A program made the translations under genes and the position numbers. 64,000 nucleotides of DNA from Pseudomonadales bacterium (GTDB taxonomy: Bacteria > Pseudomonadota > Gammaproteobacteria > Pseudomonadales > Azotimanducaceae): assembly GCA_028281005.1 (NCBI GenBank), contig JANQKS010000030.1:1-64000 (forward strand). The letters run 5' to 3'. Positions 33,280 through 41,752 of this stretch are shown piece by piece. The notes beneath the pieces were generated by a model that searched no databases, was not told where the DNA came from, and saw only the letters and a program-made list of their open reading frames with translations. Within the stretch, counting starts at the first letter, position 1. Every line of letters starts with the position of its first letter.

Positions 33280-34523
33280 GCGCTTACCTCCATGAGGGCT
33301 GCAACTTCCGCGCCCGGCAATGCCGCTACGGGGTAGCTGTTTTGCTCGGACAACTCAGCCGCGGGTATGCGCAACACAAAGGTAGCGCCGGCAGCACCGT
33401 TGTTTTCCAATAGCACCGTGCCGCCCAGCGATTCAGCTTCCGAGCGCACCACCGCCAATCCCAACCCGGTACCTCCTGTACGGGTGGTAAAAAACGGATC
33501 AAATATCCGCTCGGCAATTTCCTTCGGTACACCGGGGCCATTGTCTTTAACAAAAATATCCACGTAGCCGGCGCGGCTCTGTCGCGCGCCAATTTCAACC
33601 CGATCCGCACCACATTCCACTGCGTTGGCTGCCAAGTTACCCAAGGCGCCGGCCATGGTGTCTAAGTTGCCCAACATCCAAACATCCGGCGTGCCCTGCT
33701 TATCCACATACACTTTCTGCCGCACGTATGGGTCTAAGGCGCGATAGGTCAAACACAGCAACTCATTTGCAGACAACGGCTGCTGTTGGCTACCACCCCC
33801 CTTGGCGAACACCAGCATGTCATTCACCGTGGCTTCCAGGTGGCGCAAACGTTCGAGGATTTTCTGACCACCGCGACGACTGTCTTGATTTTCAGCGCTC
33901 GCCAAACGCGAAGCGTAGAGCATCGCGGAAGCCACCGGCGTACGGATCTGGTGAGCCAGGCGCGCGGCCATTTCTCCCATCTCAGAAAGCCGCTGATTGC
34001 GCGCCACACGTTGCTGCAGGTCATGGACCTCGCTGACATCAGTTAAGACCACGATGCAAGATTCATCGTCCAGCACACGCCGGGTCAAAGTGATACGCTG
34101 ACCGGTTTTGGATACCAATTCTGCCTGATGGGTTGAGGCGGCAAAGTTTTCCGCAATGGCCTGTTGCAACGACGTGCCCACCAGCGGGCCATCGAGCATT
34201 TCTTGAGCAGCACGATTCACCTGCTCTATCCCGCCAGACTGACCCACCAAAACCACGCCGACCGGAAGTTCCGCCAGCAATTCGGACAAACGGTCCGCGA
34301 TACGTTCTTTCTCTACGCGTTGTGCCTCACGCTCCAAACGTGCCTGTCGAAGCTCAACTTCCAGGGCTGCCACCTTGGCTTCAAGGTCCCCGTAGGCTTC
34401 TTCCAACCGCACTGACAAGGTATTGAACAGATTAAAAGCAGATTCCAGCTGCTGCTTAGACTGTTCGTTTGACGTCGTGTCTGTCGTCGTGTCTGCGATG
34501 TTACACCTCCTCTGCAAAGGCAC
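33276..34523 (-). CDS. fleS: Sensor histidine kinase FleS/FlrB
   Basis: A soluble histidine kinase of about 415 residues with no membrane span. A long N-terminal coiled coil (25-85) is followed by a PAS-like domain (85-165), HisKA with the phospho-His at about 191 ('AARLAHQIRTPVASAM') and HATPase_c ('VKDNGPGVPKEI', 'GTGLGLAVVRSEAE'). The start is doubtful: the only frame-opening codon is GTG 34523. However, a strong AGAGGAGG lies inside the reading frame, six bases before an ATC codon (34499), so initiation at ATC is possible. It forms an operon with fleR. Confidence 0.9.
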   Translation of the reverse strand: MPLQRRCNIADTTTDTTSNEQSKQQLESAFNLFNTLSVRLEEAYGDLEAKVAALEVELRQARLEREAQRVEKERIADRLSELLAELPVGVVLVGQSGGIEQVNRAAQEMLDGPLVGTSLQQAIAENFAASTHQAELVSKTGQRITLTRRVLDDESCIVVLTDVSEVHDLQQRVARNQRLSEMGEMAARLAHQIRTPVASAMLYASRLASAENQDSRRGGQKILERLRHLEATVNDMLVFAKGGGSQQQPLSANELLCLTYRALDPYVRQKVYVDKQGTPDVWMLGNLDTMAGALGNLAANAVECGADRVEIGARQSRAGYVDIFVKDNGPGVPKEIAERIFDPFFTTRTGGTGLGLAVVRSEAESLGGTVLLENNGAAGATFVLRIPAAELSEQNSYPVAALPGAEVAALMEVSA

Positions 34524-34564
34524 ACGGGCATCTGTGCCTTACACGCTTTAAACGCCATATAAGA

Positions 34565-34580
34565 GGCAAGAAACGTGCCT
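34565..34580 (-). promoter_or_regulatory. Sigma-54-type promoter of fleSR
   Basis: On the minus strand AGGCAC-N5-TTGCC, with GG-N10-GC spacing, 42 bp before the fleS GTG. This fits FleQ-type activation of fleSR. Confidence 0.65.
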
Positions 34581-34703
34581 GGAAGAGAAAATCTATTTAT
34601 TTCAATGGGTTAGAGGCGAGAGGATTTGCGTGACAGGGAGAAGAGTCAACATTCCGACGGACTGAATAACAGATTTCTGTCAGCCCAGGCCCGTGGCAAC
34701 GTA

Positions 34704-35690
34704 CTACGCTACTTGAGCGGCGCCGCCCAAGTTGTACTTACGCATCTTCTCCACCAAGGTGGTGCGGCCAATACTCAACATACGGGCAGCTTCCGCGACG
34801 GTACCGCCGGAGCGACAAAGCGCTTGCTCTATGAGCTGCACCTCTATCTGCTGAAGGTGCAGTTTGAGGTCGATGTTGCTGTCTTCCGGCAACATCCAAT
34901 TTGCGTTGGTAGGCCTGTCAGGTTGCGGTACCGAGCCGCAAAACTCCATGGGTAGATCCGTAGCCCCTACTTCAGCGTTAGGGTGCAAGATGGCCATGCG
35001 CTCCACCAGATTGCCTAGCTCACGGATATTACCCGGCCAATCGTAGGCGGTAAGCGCCGCCATGGCAGCGCTAGAGAAATCCACTGGCTCGCCGCCGCGG
35101 CGTAGGTTTTCTTCTACCAATTCACGGATCAACATCGCAAGGTCGAGTTTGCGCTCGCGCAGAGGGGGGACGTCTATGGGAAAAACGTTGAGCCGGTAGT
35201 ATAAGTCTTCACGAAACTTACCTTCCGCCACCAACTGTTTGAGATCACGGTGCGTGGCGGCAACGATGCGCACATCGCAGTGTATCGTAGAAGTACCCCC
35301 GACCCGCTCAAAACACCGTTCCTGCAACACCCGCAGCAACTTCACCTGCATGTCCAGGCTCATGTCACCAATTTCATCCAAGAACAAAGTGCCCCCGTGC
35401 GCCATTTCGAAGCGCCCCTTACGCGCGACTAACGCGCCGGTAAACGCACCTTTCTCATGGCCAAACAACTCACTTTCCATCAATTCCGACGGTATGGCGC
35501 CACAATTCACGGGCACAAACACGGCATCGCTACGTTTTGAGTGTTCGTGAATGCTGCGAGCAATACGCTCTTTACCGGTGCCGGACTCACCCAGTACCAA
35601 CACCGAAGTATTGAAGGGTGCTACCTGTTCGATGTGACTCACCAGAGTCTGGACTTGAGGCGTGCGGCCGCTGGGTAACAAACGCGTCAT
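34704..35690 (-). CDS. fleQ: FleQ/FlrA-position sigma-54 activator lacking the N-terminal domain
   Basis: Located where fleQ stands in Pseudomonas, between fliT and fleS. From ATG 35690 the protein is 328 residues (a TTG at 35807 would add 39 residues of no recognisable domain, after an in-frame stop at about 35825). AAA+ motifs are complete: GESGTGKE (34-41), GAFTGA (81-86), 'GGTLFLDEIGDM'. The Fis HTH 'GTVAEAARMLSIGRTTLVEK' ends the protein. FleQ is normally about 490 residues with an N-terminal receiver-like domain, absent here. A short 'MTRLLPSG' replaces the LFRSLVG c-di-GMP motif. Whether this is the true master regulator is uncertain. Confidence 0.8.
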   Translation of the reverse strand: MTRLLPSGRTPQVQTLVSHIEQVAPFNTSVLVLGESGTGKERIARSIHEHSKRSDAVFVPVNCGAIPSELMESELFGHEKGAFTGALVARKGRFEMAHGGTLFLDEIGDMSLDMQVKLLRVLQERCFERVGGTSTIHCDVRIVAATHRDLKQLVAEGKFREDLYYRLNVFPIDVPPLRERKLDLAMLIRELVEENLRRGGEPVDFSSAAMAALTAYDWPGNIRELGNLVERMAILHPNAEVGATDLPMEFCGSVPQPDRPTNANWMLPEDSNIDLKLHLQQIEVQLIEQALCRSGGTVAEAARMLSIGRTTLVEKMRKYNLGGAAQVA

Positions 35691-36017
35691 CGCACACACC
35701 GACTTAAGATTGGGAACACAACTGTTTTCAGCGAGGCAGATACGGTGATCGGGTTCACCCTCTGAACATGCCCGTGCGGGATCAATAGATATACTCCAAA
35801 AACGCAAACACTTCCCACGCGCAGCCTGTTAAGGCTCACGGCGCGCACCCCGTGCCTCCCTTGCGTCTTTCCCCGATAGTCGTCTCAAGCGTCGCACCGC
35901 ACCTTGCGTAGGTGGCTTACAGCGCGCCTGATGTAGTTATGGTTCCGACGTAACAAAACGCCGTAACTGTTTGGCGCGTATGATAATCACACCGCCCACG
36001 GGATTACAATCAAAGAT
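35691..36017. other. Upstream region of the fleQ-like gene; no gene seen
   Basis: This 327-bp interval holds no convincing coding sequence in any frame, no detectable remnant of the missing FleQ N-terminal domain, and no clear sigma-70, sigma-54 or sigma-28 promoter. It may contain a promoter I cannot recognise. Confidence 0.4.
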
Positions 36018-36329
36018 TCAATCAAGCTGTGGTTGGGCCGCCGCGTAGGCACGCAGCGCAACAGATTTTTGCCGATGATCTTGCAGTTGGGTGAGGGTCA
36101 GATCTCGGGCAGCAGTCACCATCGCGGTGACCTCGTGATCAACCTCTCGTATGACGGAGGCCAAGGCGGCAAGTTCATCTGCATGCACCTCGGCTTGGAA
36201 CGTTTGCTCTAAAAGTGGCTGTCGTTGTTGCACAAGACTCGTGGAGGCGTCCCAATCCTCAGCTTGTGCGGCTTGGCGTATCTGCTCGGTGAGCTGCAGC
36301 ACCTGTTGTAGGAGGGGGTGCGATACCAC
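36018..36329 (-). CDS. fliT: FliT-like flagellar protein
   Basis: A 103-residue, mostly helical protein starting at GTG 36329, seven bases after fliS. The pattern 'LQLTEQIRQAAQAEDWDAST', 'LVQQRQPLLEQTF' resembles the FliT chaperone group that binds FliD. FliT proteins are very divergent; the name rests mainly on position in the fliD-fliS-fliT order. Confidence 0.6.
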   Translation of the reverse strand: MVSHPLLQQVLQLTEQIRQAAQAEDWDASTSLVQQRQPLLEQTFQAEVHADELAALASVIREVDHEVTAMVTAARDLTLTQLQDHRQKSVALRAYAAAQPQLD

Positions 36330-36336
36330 GGTTTAT

Positions 36337-36738
36337 TTAAGCTGGTTGTTGCGCGATGGTCTCGGTGGCCACCACATCCCAAGCGGACTTGATCTCGTTC
36401 AGCAGGCCGGCCACCTCATCAAGGATTCCTGTGTCGTCTTGCATGTTGGCTTCAGCCAGGCGTCGACCCACGTAGTCGTAGAGGTCCTGCAGGTTTTCGC
36501 TGAGTTCGCCGGCGTCGAGGTTGAGACTGGTGCGCAACCCTTCAACGATCGATATGGCTTTACCGATACGTTCACCCTTTTGTGCAATTTCGCCGCGCTG
36601 CACATTTCCTTTAGCTGCTGCGATCGCTTCCAAGGCGCCGTCCAACAGCATTTGTACCAGCCGCTGTGGCGAGGCGGAATCGATGGCACTGCTGGTGCCG
36701 ACTCGCTGATAGGTGTTGAGTGCTTGGCTGTTATTCAT
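36337..36738 (-). CDS. fliS: Flagellin export chaperone FliS
   Basis: A 133-residue four-helix protein ('LNTYQRVGTSSAIDSASPQR', 'LVQMLLDGALEAIAAAK', 'LDAGELSENLQDLYDYVGRR'), standard FliS. It caps the C-terminus of FliC before export. It is between fliD and fliT. A 15-bp tandem duplication (36777-36805) lies in its upstream gap. Confidence 0.95.
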   Translation of the reverse strand: MNNSQALNTYQRVGTSSAIDSASPQRLVQMLLDGALEAIAAAKGNVQRGEIAQKGERIGKAISIVEGLRTSLNLDAGELSENLQDLYDYVGRRLAEANMQDDTGILDEVAGLLNEIKSAWDVVATETIAQQPA

Positions 36739-36844
36739 CCTTTAATTCCTTTGTCCAATGTCGTGTGTGTGACTGCTTGTTTAGGATCTGTTTGTTTAGG
36801 ATCTGTGCTTGAGCGTTGTTTTATTGGAATTGGACCAATCACCG

Positions 36845-38239
36845 TTACTGCCCGGGGTTAAACGTAAAGCCGGGTAGGTTTGTCAGCTGTTGGCCGAGGA
36901 ACGAACTGGTGTTGTTGAGCTGGCCCACCAATGAATCCAAGGCGGTGAATTGCGCACGCAGCCGCTCTTCCACCGCGAGCATACGCTCATCCAAAGCCAC
37001 ACGCTGTTCAGTGATGTCCTCTACCAACAGTTCCAATACATCGGTGCGCGTTTCCAAACGCCCGGTCGGCTCCAGGTATTGGGCCACCAGATCGTCTAGC
37101 TGGGTGGCAAATCCGTTTTCACCGGCAAACAAACGCCCGACTTCATCAAAGTTTTCCGCCAAGGCATTGTCCAGCGTGCCGCCGTCAATACTTAAAGTAC
37201 CGTCGAGCTCTGTGGTGATACCAATTTCCGCCAGGCTGCTGTACAGATCAGAATCTGTATCCAAAAAACCACCCACTGCGGATCGGATGCCACCGCGTAA
37301 GTCGCGCAATGCGCTTTCACCAAACAGCGGACTGGCTTGCAGGGTTTCCGCGTCAAAACTGGTTTGGTCGGCAAGTGCACCCAACAGGCTGTTGTAGCTG
37401 GCCACAAAGCTGCTGAGCTGTTCCCGCGCGGCATTCACATCGTAATCGATGGTCAGGTCGTAAGTGGTGCCGGGCTCCGCGTCTAACAAGTTAATGGTCA
37501 CACCCTCTATGGCGTCGGTCACCACATTGTCATCCGCGCGCACTTCCAACCCATCGATAAACAACACACCATCGGCGGCTGCGGTGACTTCAGTCAGGTT
37601 GGTGATGACGTTGCCAGGGTCATAAACCAGGCTGTCCAGACCGCCGTCACCACCTGCGGCGGTCACCGTAATGGCACTGTCTGCACCTTTGGAGGCAGAT
37701 GACAAAATAAGGTGAGCGCCATCCACGCTGTTGACGATGGTGGCAAGTACTTCGGTGTTGCCGTCCGCAGCATTTATAGCCGCGGCAATGTCATCCAAGG
37801 TGTTGGCCGGACTTTCGATGTCCACGGAAAAGGCTTCGCCGCTGGCGGAGGCAATGGTCAACGTACCGGTACCCACCGCCGTCAAGGCATCCGCAAACGG
37901 ATCGGAACGGAGTTTGTTGGCGGTCGCAAGACTCTGCACTTCTATCGCATAGCGGCCGATGGTAGAGGAGGCGTCGGCCGACGCGCTGAAGATTTCTTCG
38001 TTGCCGCTAGAGACACTGCGACCTTGAAAGGTATCCAACTCTTGCAGAGAGGTAAGAGAAGACTGGAAACCGGAAACGGCACCTTTGATGGAGCCTAGCG
38101 CAGACAGTTTGCCCAGGGCTTCGGCTTCACGGCGGTCAAGGCGGGTTTGTGTGGGCGCGCGCTCCGCGGCCACAATCTGGCTGACTAACCCGGCTATGTC
38201 TAGCCCGGAACCGATACCCAATGAAGTGATTGACGCCAT
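36845..38239 (-). CDS. fliD: Flagellar filament cap protein FliD
   Basis: A 464-residue cap protein. The N-terminal FliD_N ('ITSLGIGSGLDIAGLVSQIV') and the C-terminal FliD_C coiled coil ('LDDLVAQYLEPTGRLETRTD', 'ALDERMLAVEERLRAQFTAL') are intact; the middle is variable. It folds flagellin at the filament tip. A sigma-54-like promoter is upstream. Confidence 0.95.
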   Translation of the reverse strand: MASITSLGIGSGLDIAGLVSQIVAAERAPTQTRLDRREAEALGKLSALGSIKGAVSGFQSSLTSLQELDTFQGRSVSSGNEEIFSASADASSTIGRYAIEVQSLATANKLRSDPFADALTAVGTGTLTIASASGEAFSVDIESPANTLDDIAAAINAADGNTEVLATIVNSVDGAHLILSSASKGADSAITVTAAGGDGGLDSLVYDPGNVITNLTEVTAAADGVLFIDGLEVRADDNVVTDAIEGVTINLLDAEPGTTYDLTIDYDVNAAREQLSSFVASYNSLLGALADQTSFDAETLQASPLFGESALRDLRGGIRSAVGGFLDTDSDLYSSLAEIGITTELDGTLSIDGGTLDNALAENFDEVGRLFAGENGFATQLDDLVAQYLEPTGRLETRTDVLELLVEDITEQRVALDERMLAVEERLRAQFTALDSLVGQLNNTSSFLGQQLTNLPGFTFNPGQ

Positions 38240-38293
38240 TTGCCCGCTTTTAGTCGGTTACAACTTCGACACGTACTATCTGCAGTTAAGACT

Positions 38294-38309
38294 TGCAGGT
38301 TCCGTACCA
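38294..38309 (-). promoter_or_regulatory. Sigma-54-type promoter of fliDST
   Basis: On the minus strand TGGTAC-N5-CTGCA with GG-N10-GC spacing, 55 bp before fliD. Two deviations from consensus. Confidence 0.45.
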
Positions 38310-38318
38310 ACCAAGACG

Positions 38319-38696
38319 CTAGGCTTGCGCGTCGAACAAAAGCGCGCTGGCGCCTTCTAACGCCTCGGCCAAACGCAACACTTCCTCGCTGGGAATCTGG
38401 CGGATAACCTCTTCGGTTTCGCCGTCAATCACCGTCACCACGGTGCGTCCGGAGGATTCGTCGACACGGAAACTCAAATCCCGATTCATGCTTTTGGCAA
38501 AATCGGCAAGACCTTGACTGAGTCTTTCAAGCTCCGGCAAGTCGGGCGCCTTGGCACTGTCTTTACCGCTGGCCGGCAAACTTGTGCCACTGACCGGCGG
38601 AGTTTGACCTCCCCCGGTTCGGGTGCCCGGCTGAATGGGCTTGGCTTGCGCCTGCAAAGCCATCAGTCTCGGCTCTGTTACAGTAATGTCTGGCAT
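38319..38696 (-). CDS. flaG: FlaG family protein
   Basis: A 125-residue protein from ATG 38696 (preceded by GGGG); an ATG at 38735 is further upstream without a site. The N-terminus is variable, while the C-terminal half has the FlaG core 'LSFRVDESSGRTVVTVID' and 'EEVIRQIPSEEVLRLAEAL'. FlaG affects filament length in some polar flagellates. It lies between fliC and fliD, as in Pseudomonas and Vibrio. Confidence 0.9.
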   Translation of the reverse strand: MPDITVTEPRLMALQAQAKPIQPGTRTGGGQTPPVSGTSLPASGKDSAKAPDLPELERLSQGLADFAKSMNRDLSFRVDESSGRTVVTVIDGETEEVIRQIPSEEVLRLAEALEGASALLFDAQA

Positions 38697-38802
38697 GGTT
38701 TTACCCCGTCCAAACGCCTCTATTGAGACGAACAACGGGCCAAGCCACTGTTGTGGACCCGGCCCGCAAGATCGTCATAACTTAAACGATCCGTCCTAGC
38801 TC

Positions 38803-38828
38803 CCAGTAGGCGCTATCGCGCTTACTGG
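38803..38828 (-). terminator. Hairpin at the fliC stop codon
   Basis: CCAGTA (38803-38808) and TACTGG (38823-38828) enclose a second GCGC/GCGC pairing. The stem covers the fliC stop. It lacks a strong T-run, so it may be a weak terminator or an mRNA 3'-end stabiliser. Confidence 0.4.
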
Positions 38829-40339
38829 AGCAGACTCAAGACCACCTGGGGCTGCGCATTGGCCTGAGCCAGTACCGCTACACCAGCCTGCTGCAAAATC
38901 TGCGCCTTGGTTAAGGCTGCTGTTTCCGCCGCAAAATCTGCGTCCTGGATCCGGCCGCGTGAAGCGGCCAGGTTTTCAGACACCGTTTGCAGGTTGGCAA
39001 TGGTGGATTCAAATCGGTTCTGTATCGCCCCAAACTCACTGCGCAGGGTGCTTACCGTGGTGAGCGCCGCGTCAATGCGGGCGATGGTATCGTTAGCGCC
39101 GGCCACACTGGAAACGCTGACGGAGTTCAAGGTGGACGCGTCCAAAGCGATGGTGGCGTCTACCGCCGCAAAGCCCATGTCGTCCGCATCACCTGTGATG
39201 ATGACGTTTTCCGTCGCAGTAAAGGTCAACGTACCGCCGTTAACAGCTGCGTCCGTGGTGCTGTCCGCGGCTGCCTGAGCCACGGTACCCAGGGTACCTT
39301 CGCGGTAGTCGATGCCGTTTGCAGTCTGTGTGCCGTCACCGGTTGCGCTCAAGCCGCCGGTCACACCAGTCAGGTCTTGACCGACGATGATGTCACGGCC
39401 ATCCGCAGCACTCAGTCGCAGTACGCCGCCGTCCAACGCCGCCGTCACACCGGTTGCGGAGGATTCTGCGTTAATGGCGTTAACAATTTGCTGAGCGGAC
39501 AGTGCCGGGTTGTTTTCCTGGTCGTAGCTGGCGTAAATCGCTTCACCGTTGATGGTCAAACCGTACGCATCACTTGCATCACCGGTACCACCGAGACCCG
39601 CTATATCAAACTCGATGTAGTTTTGCGCGGTGACCGTCAGACCCGGAACGCTGGAAGCATTAATGGCTTCCGCCTTGGCGTAGGCGCTGCCTGCGTTCTG
39701 ACCAGCCGCAGCACCGGCGACAGATGCGCCAATGGTCACGGCCGCATCAGAGCCAACCTGGATGGTGCCGGAACCGGACAGAGCGGTGGTGTTTACTTCA
39801 TCCGTAGAAGTACCCGTCGCCACCTGACCAATCTGGTTGGCGCGAACACCGGTGGCCAGATTAATGTTGATGGTTTCACCAACGTTTGCACCCACCTGGA
39901 ATTGGGCATCACCGAAGGTACCGTCGAGTACTTTCTGGCCGTTGAATGAAGTTTGCTGTGCAATTCGGTCAATTTCCGCCAGACGCTGCTGCACTTCGTT
40001 GTCCAGTGCTGCACGGTCCGAAGCGGAGTTTGTCGAGTTGGCCGCCTGAATGGCCAGCTCACGAATACGCTGCAAGTTATTGGTCAATTCGCCCAACGCA
40101 CTCTCTGCGGTCTGTGCCAGGGAAATGCCGTCGCTGGCATTTCGTACAGCCTGATTCAAACCACGGATCTGTGTGGTGAAACGCTCCGCAATGGCCAAGC
40201 CAGCGGCGTCGTCTTTCGCGCTGTTGATCCGCAGACCCGTTGATAGGCGCTCCAACGACGTTGCTAACGTGTTCTGAGACGCGGTCAAGTTTCTCTGCGC
40301 ATTCAGTGACAAGATGTTGGTGTTAATTCCAAGAGCCAT
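38822..40339 (-). CDS. fliC: Flagellin FliC
   Basis: A 505-residue flagellin. The conserved N-terminal D0/D1 ('LSLNAQRNLTASQNTLATSL', 'RLSTGLRINSAKDDAAGLAI') and C-terminal D0/D1 ('LRSEFGAIQNRFESTIANLQ', ending 'VLAQANAQPQVVLSLLQ') flank a variable outer domain (about 180-400) containing a flagellin_IN-like repeat ('IVNAINAESSATGVTAALDG'). TLR5-type residues of D1 are present in the first 110 residues. It is the only flagellin gene in the window. Confidence 0.95.
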   Translation of the reverse strand: MALGINTNILSLNAQRNLTASQNTLATSLERLSTGLRINSAKDDAAGLAIAERFTTQIRGLNQAVRNASDGISLAQTAESALGELTNNLQRIRELAIQAANSTNSASDRAALDNEVQQRLAEIDRIAQQTSFNGQKVLDGTFGDAQFQVGANVGETININLATGVRANQIGQVATGTSTDEVNTTALSGSGTIQVGSDAAVTIGASVAGAAAGQNAGSAYAKAEAINASSVPGLTVTAQNYIEFDIAGLGGTGDASDAYGLTINGEAIYASYDQENNPALSAQQIVNAINAESSATGVTAALDGGVLRLSAADGRDIIVGQDLTGVTGGLSATGDGTQTANGIDYREGTLGTVAQAAADSTTDAAVNGGTLTFTATENVIITGDADDMGFAAVDATIALDASTLNSVSVSSVAGANDTIARIDAALTTVSTLRSEFGAIQNRFESTIANLQTVSENLAASRGRIQDADFAAETAALTKAQILQQAGVAVLAQANAQPQVVLSLLQ

Positions 40340-40428
40340 GATTTGCTCCTCTTCCTCTAATCTTCATTATTGTTTAAACGTGGTCGAAAGACAGCCACCG
40401 AAGGGATTCATTCACCACTTGGATCTAT

Positions 40429-40455
40429 GTATCGGGCGCGATCAGAAAAACTGAA
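40429..40455 (-). promoter_or_regulatory. Sigma-28 promoter of fliC
   Basis: On the minus strand TTCAGTTT-N11-CCCGATAC, about 90 bp before fliC. It has good -10 and -35 agreement. Confidence 0.7.
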
Positions 40456-40556
40456 GGAAAAAGTTTGAACTTGCGCGCATTTTGTAACACTGCGCTGCCG
40501 GCAGCCGCATGAAACACGCTAACCGACTGTTTTATATAAGAAAAAAACCAGAGGGT

Positions 40557-41750
40557 TTAGAGGAAATTAAACAGCGAAAGGCCCTGCACACGGGCAAAAG
40601 ACTGTTGCGCGGCCTGCAAACCGGTGAGTTGTAGATTAAGCCGGCCGATCGCATCCGCGTAATCAAGGTCACGAATATCGGACAGCGTGCTCTGTAGTTG
40701 CAGCTTGAGTTCTTGATTTGCGCCTTCCTGGCTATCCAGGGTAGTGGCGCGTGTGCCAACCTCGGTGCGCACCTGCACGATGCGCTCGAGCATACGGTCT
40801 AGATTGTTCAAACCGTTGTTGAGCTCAGAACGGATCTGCGCGCGCAACGCATCGGTTTGCCCACCCAGTTCCAACGCACTGGCTATGTTGTCCAAACTGG
40901 TAAACATGTCCTGAAAACGACTGGGTGAAATCGAAAACGTGTCGTTGGTGTCTGGGGTACCGGTAATCGATACCTGCACGCCATTAACCACGATGGCTTC
41001 GCCTTCGGTGTAGACCCCGGATTGGATCACTGCACTGGTGGCATCCAGCACGTCGTATGTGGTCGCGCTGGTGAATTCTATGGTGTATTCACCGCCGTCA
41101 TAGGCGGTTGGATCAACCACGGCGCCGGGAATAATCAAACCACTGCCGGTGTTGGTGTCTGTTACCGCGGTGGTGAAGGTGCCGTTGCCTGTGCGTATCT
41201 GCTGAAAGACCTCGGCCCCGGAGTTGCCGTCGGCAATTTGCAAACTGTCGCTCACTTGCAAAAGCCGTTGTCCTTGATCACCAAAATACTCCACACCGCT
41301 GGCACTGCGCGCAAACGGCTGGGTACCGGTTTGGTAACCGGCAAAGATGTATTCACCTTCGCCATTCTGGCTGTTTGCCACATTCAGCAACGCTTCCGAG
41401 AGCTGGCGAACTTCCGCAGCCAGCAGCCGTCGGGTTTCAGGATTCTGGGTGTCGTTGCTGGCCTGCACCACCAATTCGCGGGCGCGTTGCAACAGGTCGC
41501 TTGCACCGGCCAAGGCGTTCTCCTCCAGATTGAGCCGCATGCGCACCAAATCCGCGTTGTCTTGGTACTGATCAATACGCTGCAGAGCAGCCTCCAGTCC
41601 CAAGATACGCTGAGAGCCTACCGGGTCGTCCGAGGGGTTTATGATGCGCTGCCCGCTCGCCACCTGCAGTTGGGTGCGCGCCAATTCAGTCTGCTGATTC
41701 AAGATGGCGTTAATGGCCTGCTGCTGCAGGGCTGTAGTGGAAATACGCAT
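40557..41750 (-). CDS. flgL: Hook-filament junction protein FlgL (HAP3)
   Basis: A 397-residue protein. The flagellin-like N-terminal helix ('MRISTTALQQQAINAILNQQ', 'VASGQRIINPSDDPVGSQRI') and C-terminal helix ('ALELGGQTDALRAQIRSELN', 'DYADAIGRLNLQLTGLQAAQ') are intact. It links FlgK to the filament and is exported by FlgN. It lies directly after flgK. Confidence 0.95.
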   Translation of the reverse strand: MRISTTALQQQAINAILNQQTELARTQLQVASGQRIINPSDDPVGSQRILGLEAALQRIDQYQDNADLVRMRLNLEENALAGASDLLQRARELVVQASNDTQNPETRRLLAAEVRQLSEALLNVANSQNGEGEYIFAGYQTGTQPFARSASGVEYFGDQGQRLLQVSDSLQIADGNSGAEVFQQIRTGNGTFTTAVTDTNTGSGLIIPGAVVDPTAYDGGEYTIEFTSATTYDVLDATSAVIQSGVYTEGEAIVVNGVQVSITGTPDTNDTFSISPSRFQDMFTSLDNIASALELGGQTDALRAQIRSELNNGLNNLDRMLERIVQVRTEVGTRATTLDSQEGANQELKLQLQSTLSDIRDLDYADAIGRLNLQLTGLQAAQQSFARVQGLSLFNFL

Positions 41751-41752
41751 AG

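Noticed and set aside
36777-36805. 15-bp tandem duplication upstream of fliS
   Set aside because: Only two copies and no gene or structure around it; noted in the fliS entry but not a repeat array or CRISPR.
38987-39949. 320-codon plus-strand ORF opposite fliC
   Set aside because: It lies wholly antisense to a clear flagellin with conserved ends; composition is that of a shadow frame.
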